NCBI GenBank assembly: GCA_025451215.1
Contig: JANWKU010000017.1
Coordinates: forward strand, 1 to 47,570
DNA length: 47,570 nucleotides
Direction of reading: 5' to 3'
Source of the DNA: Terriglobales bacterium
GTDB taxonomy: Bacteria > Acidobacteriota > Terriglobia > Terriglobales > Acidobacteriaceae
Shown here: one piece after another, positions 24,938-34,717 of the stretch
Numbering within the stretch: position 1 is the stretch's first letter
Layout: every line of letters starts with the position of its first letter
Position numbers and translations under genes: made by a program
Notes under the pieces: generated by a model
The model's database searches: none
What the model saw: only the letters and a program-made list of their open reading frames with translations
What the model was told of the DNA's origin: nothing

Positions 24938-25507
24938 ATGAAGAAAAATTTATTAACCGCAATATGGATGACGATAGCGACGACGATCCTGTTGGGAATC
25001 GTCTACCCTCTAACAGTCACAGTGATCGCGCAAATGTTTTTTCACGACAAAGCCAACGGACAATTGATCGAACAAGACGGCCAGGTAATTGGTTCTCGGA
25101 TCATCGGCCAGCCATTCACTTCCGCCGGATATTTTCACTCTAGGCCGTCGGCGGCTGGTACCGGTTACGATGCAGCAAATTCATCCCCCAGCAATCTTGG
25201 CCCGACAAACCAGAAATTGATTGATCGCGTAAAAAACGATGTCGCTGCTCTCCAGGCGGAGAACCCGGGTGTGCCTGTGCCAATCGATCTCGTAACCAGT
25301 TCAGGCTCCGGCCTCGATCCCGATATTTCTCCGGCAGCAGCCTACTTCCAGGCGCCACGGATCGTTCGCCAGCGGCACATGAGCGACGAACAAGTGCGGC
25401 AGTTAATTGCGGCGCATACCGAGCAACGGCAGTTGGGAATTCTAGGCGAGCCTCGCGTGAATGTTCTGGAATTGAACCTTGCGCTCGATAGAGCGGCCGG
25501 AAAATGA
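24938..25507 (+). CDS. kdpC: Potassium-transporting ATPase subunit C
   Basis: Periplasmic-facing subunit anchored by one N-terminal helix (residues 7-30), thought to raise the ATP affinity of KdpB. The 189-residue protein has the family motifs VYPLTVTVIAQMFF, GSRIIGQPFTSAGYFHSRPS, YDAANSSPSNLGPTN, PVPIDLVTSSGSGLDPDISP and VNVLELNLALD. An AAAAGGAAC ribosome site precedes the ATG and it closes the operon, 14 bases after kdpB. Complete and ordinary. Confidence 0.96.
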   Translation: MKKNLLTAIWMTIATTILLGIVYPLTVTVIAQMFFHDKANGQLIEQDGQVIGSRIIGQPFTSAGYFHSRPSAAGTGYDAANSSPSNLGPTNQKLIDRVKNDVAALQAENPGVPVPIDLVTSSGSGLDPDISPAAAYFQAPRIVRQRHMSDEQVRQLIAAHTEQRQLGILGEPRVNVLELNLALDRAAGK

Positions 25508-25571
25508 AATTGCACGGTACGTTCCACGCAATTTTGCACCCTGAATGTATCGCGGCGTTCCCGCTAATAAC

Positions 25572-26444
25572 CTACGCGCCTTGCAGCGAGATCGGCGGTG
25601 GATCTGGAACCCGCGCCACAACCTTCCCATCCTTATTTCTTTCCAGGAAAGCCCAGGGAACCTGCGGGTCATGGGTAAACATGGTCAGCCATTTCCCCGG
25701 AATCGCCTCTTCATAAAAGCGCTTCTTGCTTTCCATGGTGATCAAAGGCTCCAGATCAAATGCCATTACCCAGGCAAGATCAAGATGCGCCGTCGTTGGA
25801 ATCAGGTCGGCGATATAGCAGGCGGTCTCGCCTTCGCTCTGCACCAGAATTGCCTGCATGTGTTCGGTATGTCCGCGAAACACGCGCACCGAGATCCCCG
25901 GCGCAATTTCCTGGTCGCCATTGATGAGCTTCATCTGTCCGCTCTCCACCAACGGATCATAATTCTCGCTGATGTAGCTGATCGCATCACGCTCATGCTG
26001 CTCGCGCGCATGTTGCCACTCTCCCTCCTGCGCATAATAAATTGCGTTGGGAAATGTCGGCACGACCCTGCCATTTTCGCGGACCGTATTCCATCCGCAA
26101 TGATCGAAGTGCAGATGGCTGTTGATGACAATATTAATTTCTTCCGGCGCAACTCCCGCCGCCTTCAAGTTATTCACAAATCCTGCGGGCATCCCAAAAA
26201 TCGAGGCCATTTTCGGCGTCAGCTTATTGCCCAGCCCGGTTTCAATCAGCACAGTATTCTTCCCAGTGCGCACCACCATTGAATTCAATGAGAATGGTAT
26301 GCGATTGTTCGCATCCGCAGCCATCTTCCGCTGCCACATCACCTTGGGCACCACGCCGAACATCGCTCCCCCGTCAAATTGGTAAGTGCCGTCGCTGACC
26401 GCAATCAACTCAAACTTCCCTAACTTGCGCCTGATGGCTTGCAA
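25572..26444 (-). CDS. MBL-fold metallo-hydrolase
   Basis: Metallo-beta-lactamase-fold hydrolase of 290 residues, probably cytosolic. The metal-binding signature is complete: NSHLHFDHCGW (HxHxDH), His in FRGHTEHMQ, Asp in CYIADLIPT and a late His in FTHDPQVPW. The general class includes lactonases, glyoxalase-like and aryl-ester enzymes; the pattern of a C-terminal TMESKKRFYEEA helix resembles the AHL-lactonase-like subgroup, but I would not name a substrate. The frame is open to 26522; a TTG at 26444 preceded six bases by an AAGGAGA site is the best start, as no ATG is positioned suitably. It converges with kdpC. Confidence 0.85.
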   Translation of the reverse strand: MQAIRRKLGKFELIAVSDGTYQFDGGAMFGVVPKVMWQRKMAADANNRIPFSLNSMVVRTGKNTVLIETGLGNKLTPKMASIFGMPAGFVNNLKAAGVAPEEINIVINSHLHFDHCGWNTVRENGRVVPTFPNAIYYAQEGEWQHAREQHERDAISYISENYDPLVESGQMKLINGDQEIAPGISVRVFRGHTEHMQAILVQSEGETACYIADLIPTTAHLDLAWVMAFDLEPLITMESKKRFYEEAIPGKWLTMFTHDPQVPWAFLERNKDGKVVARVPDPPPISLQGA

Positions 26445-26655
26445 ACTGCGTCTCCTTGAACTTTGGCAAGTCCACGCCCGTCTTGAAACTTGCGGATATA
26501 CACATTCAACCGGGCCTTCCACCGTAGTCCTGGCAAATATCTTCTCATATCACTTCTCGGCGCAAATTGACGGACGCGCCGTTAGCTCCTAGAATCATGA
26601 GCAGGAATCAAAAGAAAAGAAGCTACCTTCTTCTTCCTTAATTTATAAAAAATAC

Positions 26656-26982
26656 ATGCCACTTTACGAGTACCTCTGCAAAAAATGCGGCCACCGCTTT
26701 GAGAAGATACAGAAGTTCTCCGACCGCATGGTAAAAAAATGTCCCGATTGCGGCGGTCCCGTCGAACAGGTCATATCTGCTCCCGCCGTGCAATTCAAAG
26801 GTTCGGGCTGGTATGTGACTGACTACGCCAAGAAGTCGTCCACCGCATCTTCCTCCTCCAACTCGAATGGAGATTCACCCTCTAAATCAGATTCCAAATC
26901 AGAGGCTTCCTCCAAATCGGAGAGCTCTTCCAAAAAAGACGACAAGCCAAAAACCGAGACCAAGAAGACCGAAAAGAAATAG
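26656..26982 (+). CDS. FmdB-family zinc-ribbon protein with Ser/Lys-rich tail
   Basis: A 108-residue protein. Residues 1-50 form the FmdB-type zinc ribbon: MPLYEYLCKKCGHRF, then KKCPDCGGPVEQV (two CxxC pairs). Residues 51-60 carry the typical KGSGWYVTDYA extension. From residue 61 on the chain is a low-complexity tail of Ser, Lys, Asp and Thr (SKSDSKSEASSKSESSSKKD type), probably disordered. Family members are often called regulatory proteins but their role is unclear. No strong ribosome site precedes the ATG. The next gene begins 24 bases downstream. Confidence 0.88.
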   Translation: MPLYEYLCKKCGHRFEKIQKFSDRMVKKCPDCGGPVEQVISAPAVQFKGSGWYVTDYAKKSSTASSSSNSNGDSPSKSDSKSEASSKSESSSKKDDKPKTETKKTEKK

Positions 26983-27006
26983 GCCAACCTCGGACGGGTG
27001 ATGTGA

Positions 27007-27528
27007 ATGACCGATCTTGATCGCAATATTGATGCAGCGCTCCTCTCAAAAGAGCCAATTTCTAAGGACCAAGTCGTCAGATGGATCGACATCGTAGAGG
27101 ATATTCCAACTCTTTCAAAACTATATCGTCTGACATATGAAGCTTATTCAAGAATCCAGCCAGAATTGGGCCAGGAACTGACCTGCGCATTAACTCAGCG
27201 TTATCTCCTCAAATGCATTAAGGAAAACATCGTCGACAGTGAAGAGATCGAAGACAGATGGGAGTCGGCAAGAACTCTCCACGCGTGGTTTTGCCAACTG
27301 GCAGAGATGGAGAGTACGTCTGTCGTGCTCAAAAATGGGGCACGTGCCGTGACCGAGCTTTTTCTTTCCAGCGGAGAAGACGTTCGCAATGCCATTGAGC
27401 AGGGCTTTCTAGAACATGTTCTTGAAATGGAATCCCTCCGCCCATACTTTGAAAATTGGTCTTCCGATGACCGCCTGCGAGAAACTTGGGAACGGGCAAT
27501 CGAATGGGGAAAAGCACATCCTGGCTAA
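27007..27528 (+). CDS. Hypothetical helical protein
   Basis: A 173-residue, acidic, mostly helical soluble protein that I do not recognise. Notable parts are QVVRWIDIVEDIPTLSKLYR at 22-41, a central ENIVDSEEIEDRWESARTLH, and a C-terminal WERAIEWGKAHPG. No signal peptide or membrane segment. It starts 24 bases after the FmdB-like gene, possibly in the same transcript. Base composition is visibly lower in GC than its neighbours, so it may be a recent acquisition. Its size and charge would fit an immunity-type protein, but nothing here proves that. Confidence 0.65.
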   Translation: MTDLDRNIDAALLSKEPISKDQVVRWIDIVEDIPTLSKLYRLTYEAYSRIQPELGQELTCALTQRYLLKCIKENIVDSEEIEDRWESARTLHAWFCQLAEMESTSVVLKNGARAVTELFLSSGEDVRNAIEQGFLEHVLEMESLRPYFENWSSDDRLRETWERAIEWGKAHPG

Positions 27529-27665
27529 CCTGGAGCCTTTTACAACAACTACGCAAACTTAAAAAATAGCCGTCCCTTTTACCCCATTATGTTCCCCCTG
27601 AATCCTTTTACATCGCTAATCATCCAACCTACTGCAAATTGGTCGTTATAACGAGGAATATCAAA

Positions 27666-28364
27666 ATGATTACCATTCGACCCAGCAACCAACGCGGCGG
27701 CGGAGACTATGGATGGCTCAACACTCGCCACACCTTCTCCTTCGACCAGTACTACGATCCCAAATGGATGGGATTTCGTTCCCTGCGTGTGATTAATGAA
27801 GATGTCGTCGTGCCTAGTCAGGGTTTTCCCATGCACCCACATCGTGACATGGAAATCATCACCTATGTCCTCGACGGCGCCCTCCAGCACAACGACAGCA
27901 TGGGTAACGGCTCCACAATCCGTCCCGGCGACGGACAGCGCATGAGCGCCGGCAGCGGTGTGCGGCACAGCGAAGCTAATTTCTCGAAGTCGCAGCCCGT
28001 GCATCTGCTGCAAATTTGGATCATGCCGGAGAAGCGTGGAATCGAACCGAGCTACGCGCAAAAGAGTTTCCCGGTAGAAGAAAAGCAAGGCAAACTGCGC
28101 CTGATCGCCAGCTCTGACGCTAAAGACGGTTCTGTGAAAATCAATCAGGATGCGAAGCTCTACGTCTCGCTGCTTGAGCCCGGGCAGGAAGTCCAACATG
28201 AATTGACGAAAGATCGCCATGCCTGGGTGCAAGTCGCCAAGGGCGCAATAGAGCTCAACGGCAAAAAGCTGAATCAGGGCGACGGCGCAGCCGTCAGTGA
28301 TGAAGCAAAGTTGACGCTCAAGGGCACGGCCACTGCGGAAATCCTGCTATTCGATTTAGCGTAA
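27666..28364 (+). CDS. Pirin-family protein (YhaK/YhhW-like bicupin)
   Basis: A 232-residue pirin-type bicupin, shorter than the one at 15881 and nearer the E. coli YhhW quercetinase branch. The start ITIRPSNQRGGGDYGWLNTR is typical; the metal-binding cupin motif is FPMHPHRDMEIITYVLDG (about 55-72), followed by LQHNDSMGNGS and SGVRHSEANFS. Fe(II)-dependent dioxygenase activity is known for E. coli YhhW. ATG 27666 has a GAGGA ribosome site; a start at 27639 is possible but unlikely. It stands alone; the gene that follows is 210 bp downstream and separated by a repeat. Confidence 0.9.
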   Translation: MITIRPSNQRGGGDYGWLNTRHTFSFDQYYDPKWMGFRSLRVINEDVVVPSQGFPMHPHRDMEIITYVLDGALQHNDSMGNGSTIRPGDGQRMSAGSGVRHSEANFSKSQPVHLLQIWIMPEKRGIEPSYAQKSFPVEEKQGKLRLIASSDAKDGSVKINQDAKLYVSLLEPGQEVQHELTKDRHAWVQVAKGAIELNGKKLNQGDGAAVSDEAKLTLKGTATAEILLFDLA

Positions 28365-28385
28365 AGCAACATACCTCTATTTCGC

Positions 28386-28448
28386 TGTCATGCTGAGCGA
28401 AGCGTTGCTTCCCAAAGGGAAGCAACGCGCAGTCGAAGCATCCCTACC
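28386..28448. repeat. Compound dispersed repeat with 12-bp perfect hairpin
   Basis: TGTCATGCTGAGCGAAGC (family A-like left arm) and GCAGTCGAAGCATCCCTACC (right arm) flank GCGTTGCTTCCC (28402-28413) and its exact complement GGGAAGCAACGC (28417-28428) around three As. The stem is one of the strongest in the window and follows the pirin stop by 36 bp, so it may also act as a transcript end, although no T-tract follows. Confidence 0.75.
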
Positions 28449-28574
28449 GTAAAAACTGAGCTGCTTTTCTTTTCCCTACCGAATCTTTGCGGTTACAATA
28501 GCTCGGCCTGTTCAACGCACCGTTGTATAACTTAACAACGCAGGCCGCATCGCGAGCACTGGAGAGCTCACCCC

Positions 28575-29873
28575 ATGGCCATGTCAGAAGTTAGAAGTTC
28601 GGTCACTACCGCCACTGCACCGGAGTCAACCAACAAGGCAGCGTTGTCAGTTGTTACTACACTATTTTTCATGTGGGGATTTCTCACCGCGCTCAATGAC
28701 ATTCTGGTTCCGCACCTTAAACCAATCTTCGATTTGAACTACGCACAGGCGATGCTGATCCAGTTCGCGTTCTTCTCTTCGTATTTCGTTTTCTCAATTC
28801 CTTCAGGAAAAATCATTGATTGGGTTGGCTATAAGCGAGCCATGGTGATCGGCATCTTCACTTTAGGCCTCGGCGCATTTCTTTTCATTCCGGCGGCAAT
28901 GGTTGCTTCCTATCCGCTATTCCTTGGCGCGCTCATTGTGCTGGCTGCGGGTATGACCGTTCTACAGGTTTCCGCCAATCCCTATGTAGCTGTTCTGGGA
29001 CCGCCGCGCACCGCATCCAGCCGCCTCAATCTCGCTCAGGCTTTTAATTCGCTGGGAACTACCATCGCTCCTTTTCTTGGCGGACTACTTATTCTCGGCG
29101 CTGTTCCGAGCATGGTGGAAATTCGCCACATGGCGCCGGATGTTTTGCAGGCATTCCGTGTACACCAGGCTTCGTCAGTCAAGCTGCCCTATCTCGGTCT
29201 TGGCTTGATCGCGCTTATTTTAGGTATCGCAATTGCCATGTTTAAGCTGCCGGTCATTTCCCATGTCGAGCACCATAAAGGCGAAGCGACAGAGAGCATC
29301 TGGAAATATCGCCACCTCGTTCTCGGTGTGGTTGGAATTTTTGCTTATGTCGGCGCGGAAGTTTCTATCGGCAGCTTCCTGGTAAATTACTTCAGCCAAA
29401 AAGAAATTGGAGACATCACGGAAAAAGTCGCCGCCGGCTATGTCTCCCTCTACTGGGGCAGCGCCATGCTGGGACGTTTTATCGGCTCGGGTATTTTGCA
29501 GAAAGTTCGCACTAGTTTGGCCCTGGGTACCGCTGCCGTCGCGGCGTTCGCTCTGGTGTGCATTTCCATGCTCACCTTCGGACACTTCGCGATGTGGAGC
29601 ATCATCCTCGTGGGACTGTTTAACTCCATCATGTTCCCGAGTATTTTCACGTCAGGCATTGATCAGCTCGGACCACTCACCAGCAAAGGTTCCACTTACC
29701 TGATTATGGCCATCGTGGGCGGCGCGATTCTGCCGGAGCTAACGGGAATTCTGGCCGATAAAATCGGCATCCATCATGCCTTCATCATCCCGGCGATTTG
29801 CTATCTCTACATCATCTATTACGGATATGTGGGATCGAAGCCGACCGGCCCGCGAATCACAGAAACAGCGTAA
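28575..29873 (+). CDS. Sugar MFS transporter (FucP/GluP family)
   Basis: A 432-residue permease of the major facilitator superfamily, fucose:proton symporter branch, with 12 predicted helices in the inner membrane. Family features are TLFFMWGFLTALNDILVPHL at the first helix, FDLNYAQAMLIQFAFFSSYF, and SANPYVAVLGPPRTASSRLN in the fifth-helix region with the FNSLGTTIAPFLGG loop. The members take up fucose, glucose, galactose or related sugars with protons; the exact sugar cannot be told. No sugar-catabolism gene is adjacent. The first residues (1-25) are polar and cytosolic. A TACAAT box at 28494 may be part of its promoter. Confidence 0.9.
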   Translation: MAMSEVRSSVTTATAPESTNKAALSVVTTLFFMWGFLTALNDILVPHLKPIFDLNYAQAMLIQFAFFSSYFVFSIPSGKIIDWVGYKRAMVIGIFTLGLGAFLFIPAAMVASYPLFLGALIVLAAGMTVLQVSANPYVAVLGPPRTASSRLNLAQAFNSLGTTIAPFLGGLLILGAVPSMVEIRHMAPDVLQAFRVHQASSVKLPYLGLGLIALILGIAIAMFKLPVISHVEHHKGEATESIWKYRHLVLGVVGIFAYVGAEVSIGSFLVNYFSQKEIGDITEKVAAGYVSLYWGSAMLGRFIGSGILQKVRTSLALGTAAVAAFALVCISMLTFGHFAMWSIILVGLFNSIMFPSIFTSGIDQLGPLTSKGSTYLIMAIVGGAILPELTGILADKIGIHHAFIIPAICYLYIIYYGYVGSKPTGPRITETA

Positions 29874-29954
29874 ACGGAATTTGTCCAAGGTCTGGAATTG
29901 CATGAGAAGTTGGAATTTACGCTGTATTGTACTTGCCAAATAGTATTTACATTA

Positions 29955-29970
29955 TGTTCCACGTGGAACA
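29955..29970. promoter_or_regulatory. parS-like centromere site
   Basis: The 16-bp perfect palindrome TGTTCCACGTGGAACA fits the ParB-binding consensus TGTTNCACGTGNAACA used across bacteria. It lies in the intergenic gap between two convergent genes, the typical placement. It seeds ParB spreading for chromosome segregation and would put this window in the origin-proximal part of the chromosome. Confidence 0.85.
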
Positions 29971-29972
29971 CC

Positions 29973-29981
29973 TGTGGATAT
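29973..29981 (+). promoter_or_regulatory. Near-consensus DnaA box next to parS
   Basis: TGTGGATAT differs at one base from the reverse-complement DnaA box TGTGGATAA. It begins two bases after the parS palindrome. A single box of this quality occurs by chance fairly often. Confidence 0.3.
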
Positions 29982-30012
29982 CGCATAAGCTTGAAAGCTC
30001 TTCCCGCTGTTT

Positions 30013-31098
30013 TCAGTGAAGTATATTTCTGATTCCAATGGCTGACGCCCCAGCCAGTACAGGGAAAACAAACGCGCTGACCCATACCAGAACTTCATTC
30101 TTAGGCAGGATTCGCCGCAAGCCCATAAGAGCAAATGGAATCACCGGAATGGCGAAGCGGGCAAAGTTGCCCAACGCCCACTGCGGGTAGTTGTAGCAAC
30201 AAATCATTAGCGTATAGAGGCCCGCAAAAATAAACTCCACCGGCCACGCTTTTCGCTCCTCTGCACAGGCATCGGAAGTCAGGAACAAAATGACACCCGA
30301 AAGAATGAATAGCACCCACGCGCAGCTCAGAATAAGGTTTGTGAGATATCGATCGCTGAATATTCCCATCACCACGGCCACCAAGGGGATGCCAAACAGG
30401 GGGCGTGAAGTTTCGTACGCATGAACATTTGCGAAGGAATCATGCACATACAGCCGAAGCGGCACGATGTATAGCACGCCAATCGTGAGCCCAATCGCTA
30501 GAGCGCGAAAGAACTTCGAATAATTTCGCCTTTGCAGCAGCACAATTCCGATTGCCAGCAACGCGCACAGACCCAGCGGGCGAGTGATCGTCGCAAAAGA
30601 TGCCAGCAAGGCGGCCCACTCCCACTTTTCATGCCGGACCAGCAGAAACGCTCCCAGCAGCAAAGCCATGAATGTGGGTTCCGAGCCGCCGAGTAGAGAA
30701 CGCTGCATCCAGTCGAAATTCAATATGACAAAAAAAGCGGCGATCCACCAGCCCCAGAGTCGTGATGAAAAAAAACACGCCAATAGGGAAGAGCCGGCCG
30801 ATACGATAACGAGAGACGGTCTCAGTGGCAGCGAAGTGATTTTAGAAATCAACGCGGTGAGGTAGGACACTCCCCAGAATTGGAACACCTGCAAGCCGGA
30901 AAAATTCCATTTAGAAATTGCTCTTGCGATCTCGATGTATCCGCTGCTGTCGCCACAAGCGTCAATGGCGTTCGCATATGTTTTGTAATGGAGGACAACC
31001 AGTAAAAAGCAGGCCCCGGAAATCAGCCATATCGCCAGCAGCCTAATGAGTGGGCTACCTTCGCCGTGATTTCGGGCACCAGGTGGATTTATCGCCAT
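30013..31098 (-). CDS. Polytopic glycosyltransferase-like membrane protein
   Basis: A 361-residue inner-membrane protein with about ten helices. The overall layout (an early periplasmic loop with acidic DACGDSSGYIEIAR, then a long run of helices) resembles GT-C mannosyl- or arabinosyltransferase-type proteins, which use polyprenyl-phosphate sugars; that is inference, since no conserved catalytic motif is certain. The frame is open to TTG 31227, two bases after the clpB stop codon. I choose ATG 31098 (MAINPPGARN), where the sequence becomes gene-like. It lies downstream of clpB on the same strand and might be read through from it. Confidence 0.6.
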   Translation of the reverse strand: MAINPPGARNHGEGSPLIRLLAIWLISGACFLLVVLHYKTYANAIDACGDSSGYIEIARAISKWNFSGLQVFQFWGVSYLTALISKITSLPLRPSLVIVSAGSSLLACFFSSRLWGWWIAAFFVILNFDWMQRSLLGGSEPTFMALLLGAFLLVRHEKWEWAALLASFATITRPLGLCALLAIGIVLLQRRNYSKFFRALAIGLTIGVLYIVPLRLYVHDSFANVHAYETSRPLFGIPLVAVVMGIFSDRYLTNLILSCAWVLFILSGVILFLTSDACAEERKAWPVEFIFAGLYTLMICCYNYPQWALGNFARFAIPVIPFALMGLRRILPKNEVLVWVSAFVFPVLAGASAIGIRNILH

Positions 31099-31229
31099 CA
31101 GTATGATTTTGATCTGAAGAAATATTACGGTCGGAGGAAAAAGCCAGCGATTGGCAAGCTTGATGCGGACGAGGGTGGGCGAAGACAAGCTGGTTGGAAA
31201 GCCTGTTTTCGCCCAATCGCGGGCCAACT

Positions 31230-33878
<2,649 letters not shown>

Positions 33879-33907
33879 GGGCTTAACTCCTGTCTCTTTC
33901 TATCTAT

Positions 33908-33937
33908 TGTCATCCTGAGCGGAGCGAAGGGCCTATG
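33908..33937 (+). repeat. Dispersed repeat, family A (copy 2)
   Basis: TGTCATCCTGAGCGGAGCGA followed by AGGGCCTATG matches copy 1 at 5719-5748. It lies upstream of clpB, between it and the hsp20 terminator, within the likely clpB promoter region. Confidence 0.75.
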
Positions 33938-33990
33938 TATTTTTTAGATCAAGAAAATGCAGGGGTTCTTGGCTGCGCTTAGAACAACTC

Positions 33991-34024
33991 AAAAAATAAG
34001 AGAGGCGGTCACTTTTGCCGCCTC
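33991..34024 (-). terminator. Intrinsic terminator of hsp20
   Basis: GAGGCGG (34002-34008) pairs perfectly with CCGCCTC (34018-34024). Read on the minus strand the stem is followed by a T-rich run containing TTTTTT (33996-33991). It lies about 80 bases past the hsp20 stop and ahead of clpB, so it should separate the two transcripts. Confidence 0.75.
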
Positions 34025-34032
34025 CCTACATG

Positions 34033-34093
34033 GACGGGCGAGGACGCCCGTCGCTCCATCGAAGTGCAAGCGGACAGGAGTGTCCGCTCCACA
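34033..34093. repeat. Paired palindromes: hairpin plus family-B repeat
   Basis: GACGGGCG-AGGA-CGCCCGTC (34033-34052) is a perfect 8-bp hairpin. Right after it GCGGACAGGAGTGTCCGCTC (34070 on) with CCACA is the inverted copy of the family-B element at 4670-4692. Both lie in the hsp20 3' region, before its terminator. Confidence 0.7.
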
Positions 34094-34101
34094 CAATCTG
34101 A

Positions 34102-34602
34102 TTACGCGGCTTTGCCGGGGCCTTTGCCTTCGAGCGTCTTTGTCCCAGAAGCTGCCGAGCCGACGTTAACTTTGATCTGCTTCGGCTTGGCTTCTGCCTT
34201 CTTGGCCAGAGTAATCTTCAGCACGCCCTTGTCGTAATCAGCCGAGATGCTTTCGCTGTCTACGGTTGTGGGCAGGGTGAAGTTGCGGGTGAAGCTTCCA
34301 TACTGGCGCTCCATGCGGCGATAGTTCTCTTCTTTCTCTTCCTTTTCGAACTTGCGCTCGCCGTGAACGGTGAGGGTGTTGTTTTCCACGCGGATGTCGA
34401 GGTCCTTCTCGTCAATTCCCGGGACTTCGATTTTCAACGTCACGTTATGCTCGTCTTCATAGACGTCAACCGGCGGGGCAAAGTTGCTGGTGGTCAAGGC
34501 TTCGTCACCGCTATTTGCGGCCGACTCGCGGAAAAGATGGTTGATGCGCTCCTGCAAAGTGCTGAACTCGCGGAAGGGATCCCAACGGGTAATTACAGTC
34601 AT
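34102..34602 (-). CDS. hsp20: Small heat-shock protein of the Hsp20/alpha-crystallin family
   Basis: ATP-independent holdase that keeps unfolding proteins soluble for refolding by DnaK and ClpB. The 166-residue protein has an N-terminal RWDPFREFSTLQERINHLF region, the alpha-crystallin domain (about 45-140) with PPVDVYEDEHNVTLKIEVPG, RVENNTLTVHGERKFE, and the conserved GVLKITLAKK beta strand; the C-terminal IKV anchor motif follows. Length is typical for class A bacterial proteins. An AGGAGG ribosome site lies nine bases upstream, within a mismatched hairpin (34612-34630). A near-consensus sigma70 promoter (34666-34694) drives it. Confidence 0.93.
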   Translation of the reverse strand: MTVITRWDPFREFSTLQERINHLFRESAANSGDEALTTSNFAPPVDVYEDEHNVTLKIEVPGIDEKDLDIRVENNTLTVHGERKFEKEEKEENYRRMERQYGSFTRNFTLPTTVDSESISADYDKGVLKITLAKKAEAKPKQIKVNVGSAASGTKTLEGKGPGKAA

Positions 34603-34611
34603 GGCTCAAAT

Positions 34612-34630
34612 CCTCCTAAAATTTTGGTGG
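34612..34630 (-). promoter_or_regulatory. Candidate RNA thermometer at the hsp20 ribosome site
   Basis: On the minus strand, CCACCAAAATTTTAGGAGG folds on itself: CC/GG, A-A mismatch, CC/GG, A-A mismatch, AA/TT, with a three-base loop. The 3' arm is the AGGAGG Shine-Dalgarno, so it would be hidden at low temperature. Weak, mismatch-rich stems over the ribosome site are the hallmark of ROSE and fourU thermometers upstream of hsp20 genes. Confidence 0.4.
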
Positions 34631-34665
34631 CTCCTAATCGTTGGATGCCTATTGCTTACAAACGA

Positions 34666-34694
34666 AGCATAAAATATGAGTGTGTTATTGTCAA
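34666..34694 (-). promoter_or_regulatory. Sigma70 promoter of hsp20
   Basis: On the minus strand, TTGACA (34694-34689), a 17-bp spacer and TATGCT (34671-34666) make a near-consensus promoter. The start is predicted near 34659, giving a leader of about 55 nt. No CIRCE or HAIR repressor site overlaps it. Confidence 0.75.
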
Positions 34695-34717
34695 CTACTT
34701 AAATTATATTATTTTCA

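Noticed and set aside
33879-33990. Sigma32-like promoter for clpB
   Set aside because: A CTTGATC is followed by CCC at a rough distance, but the match is too poor to call.
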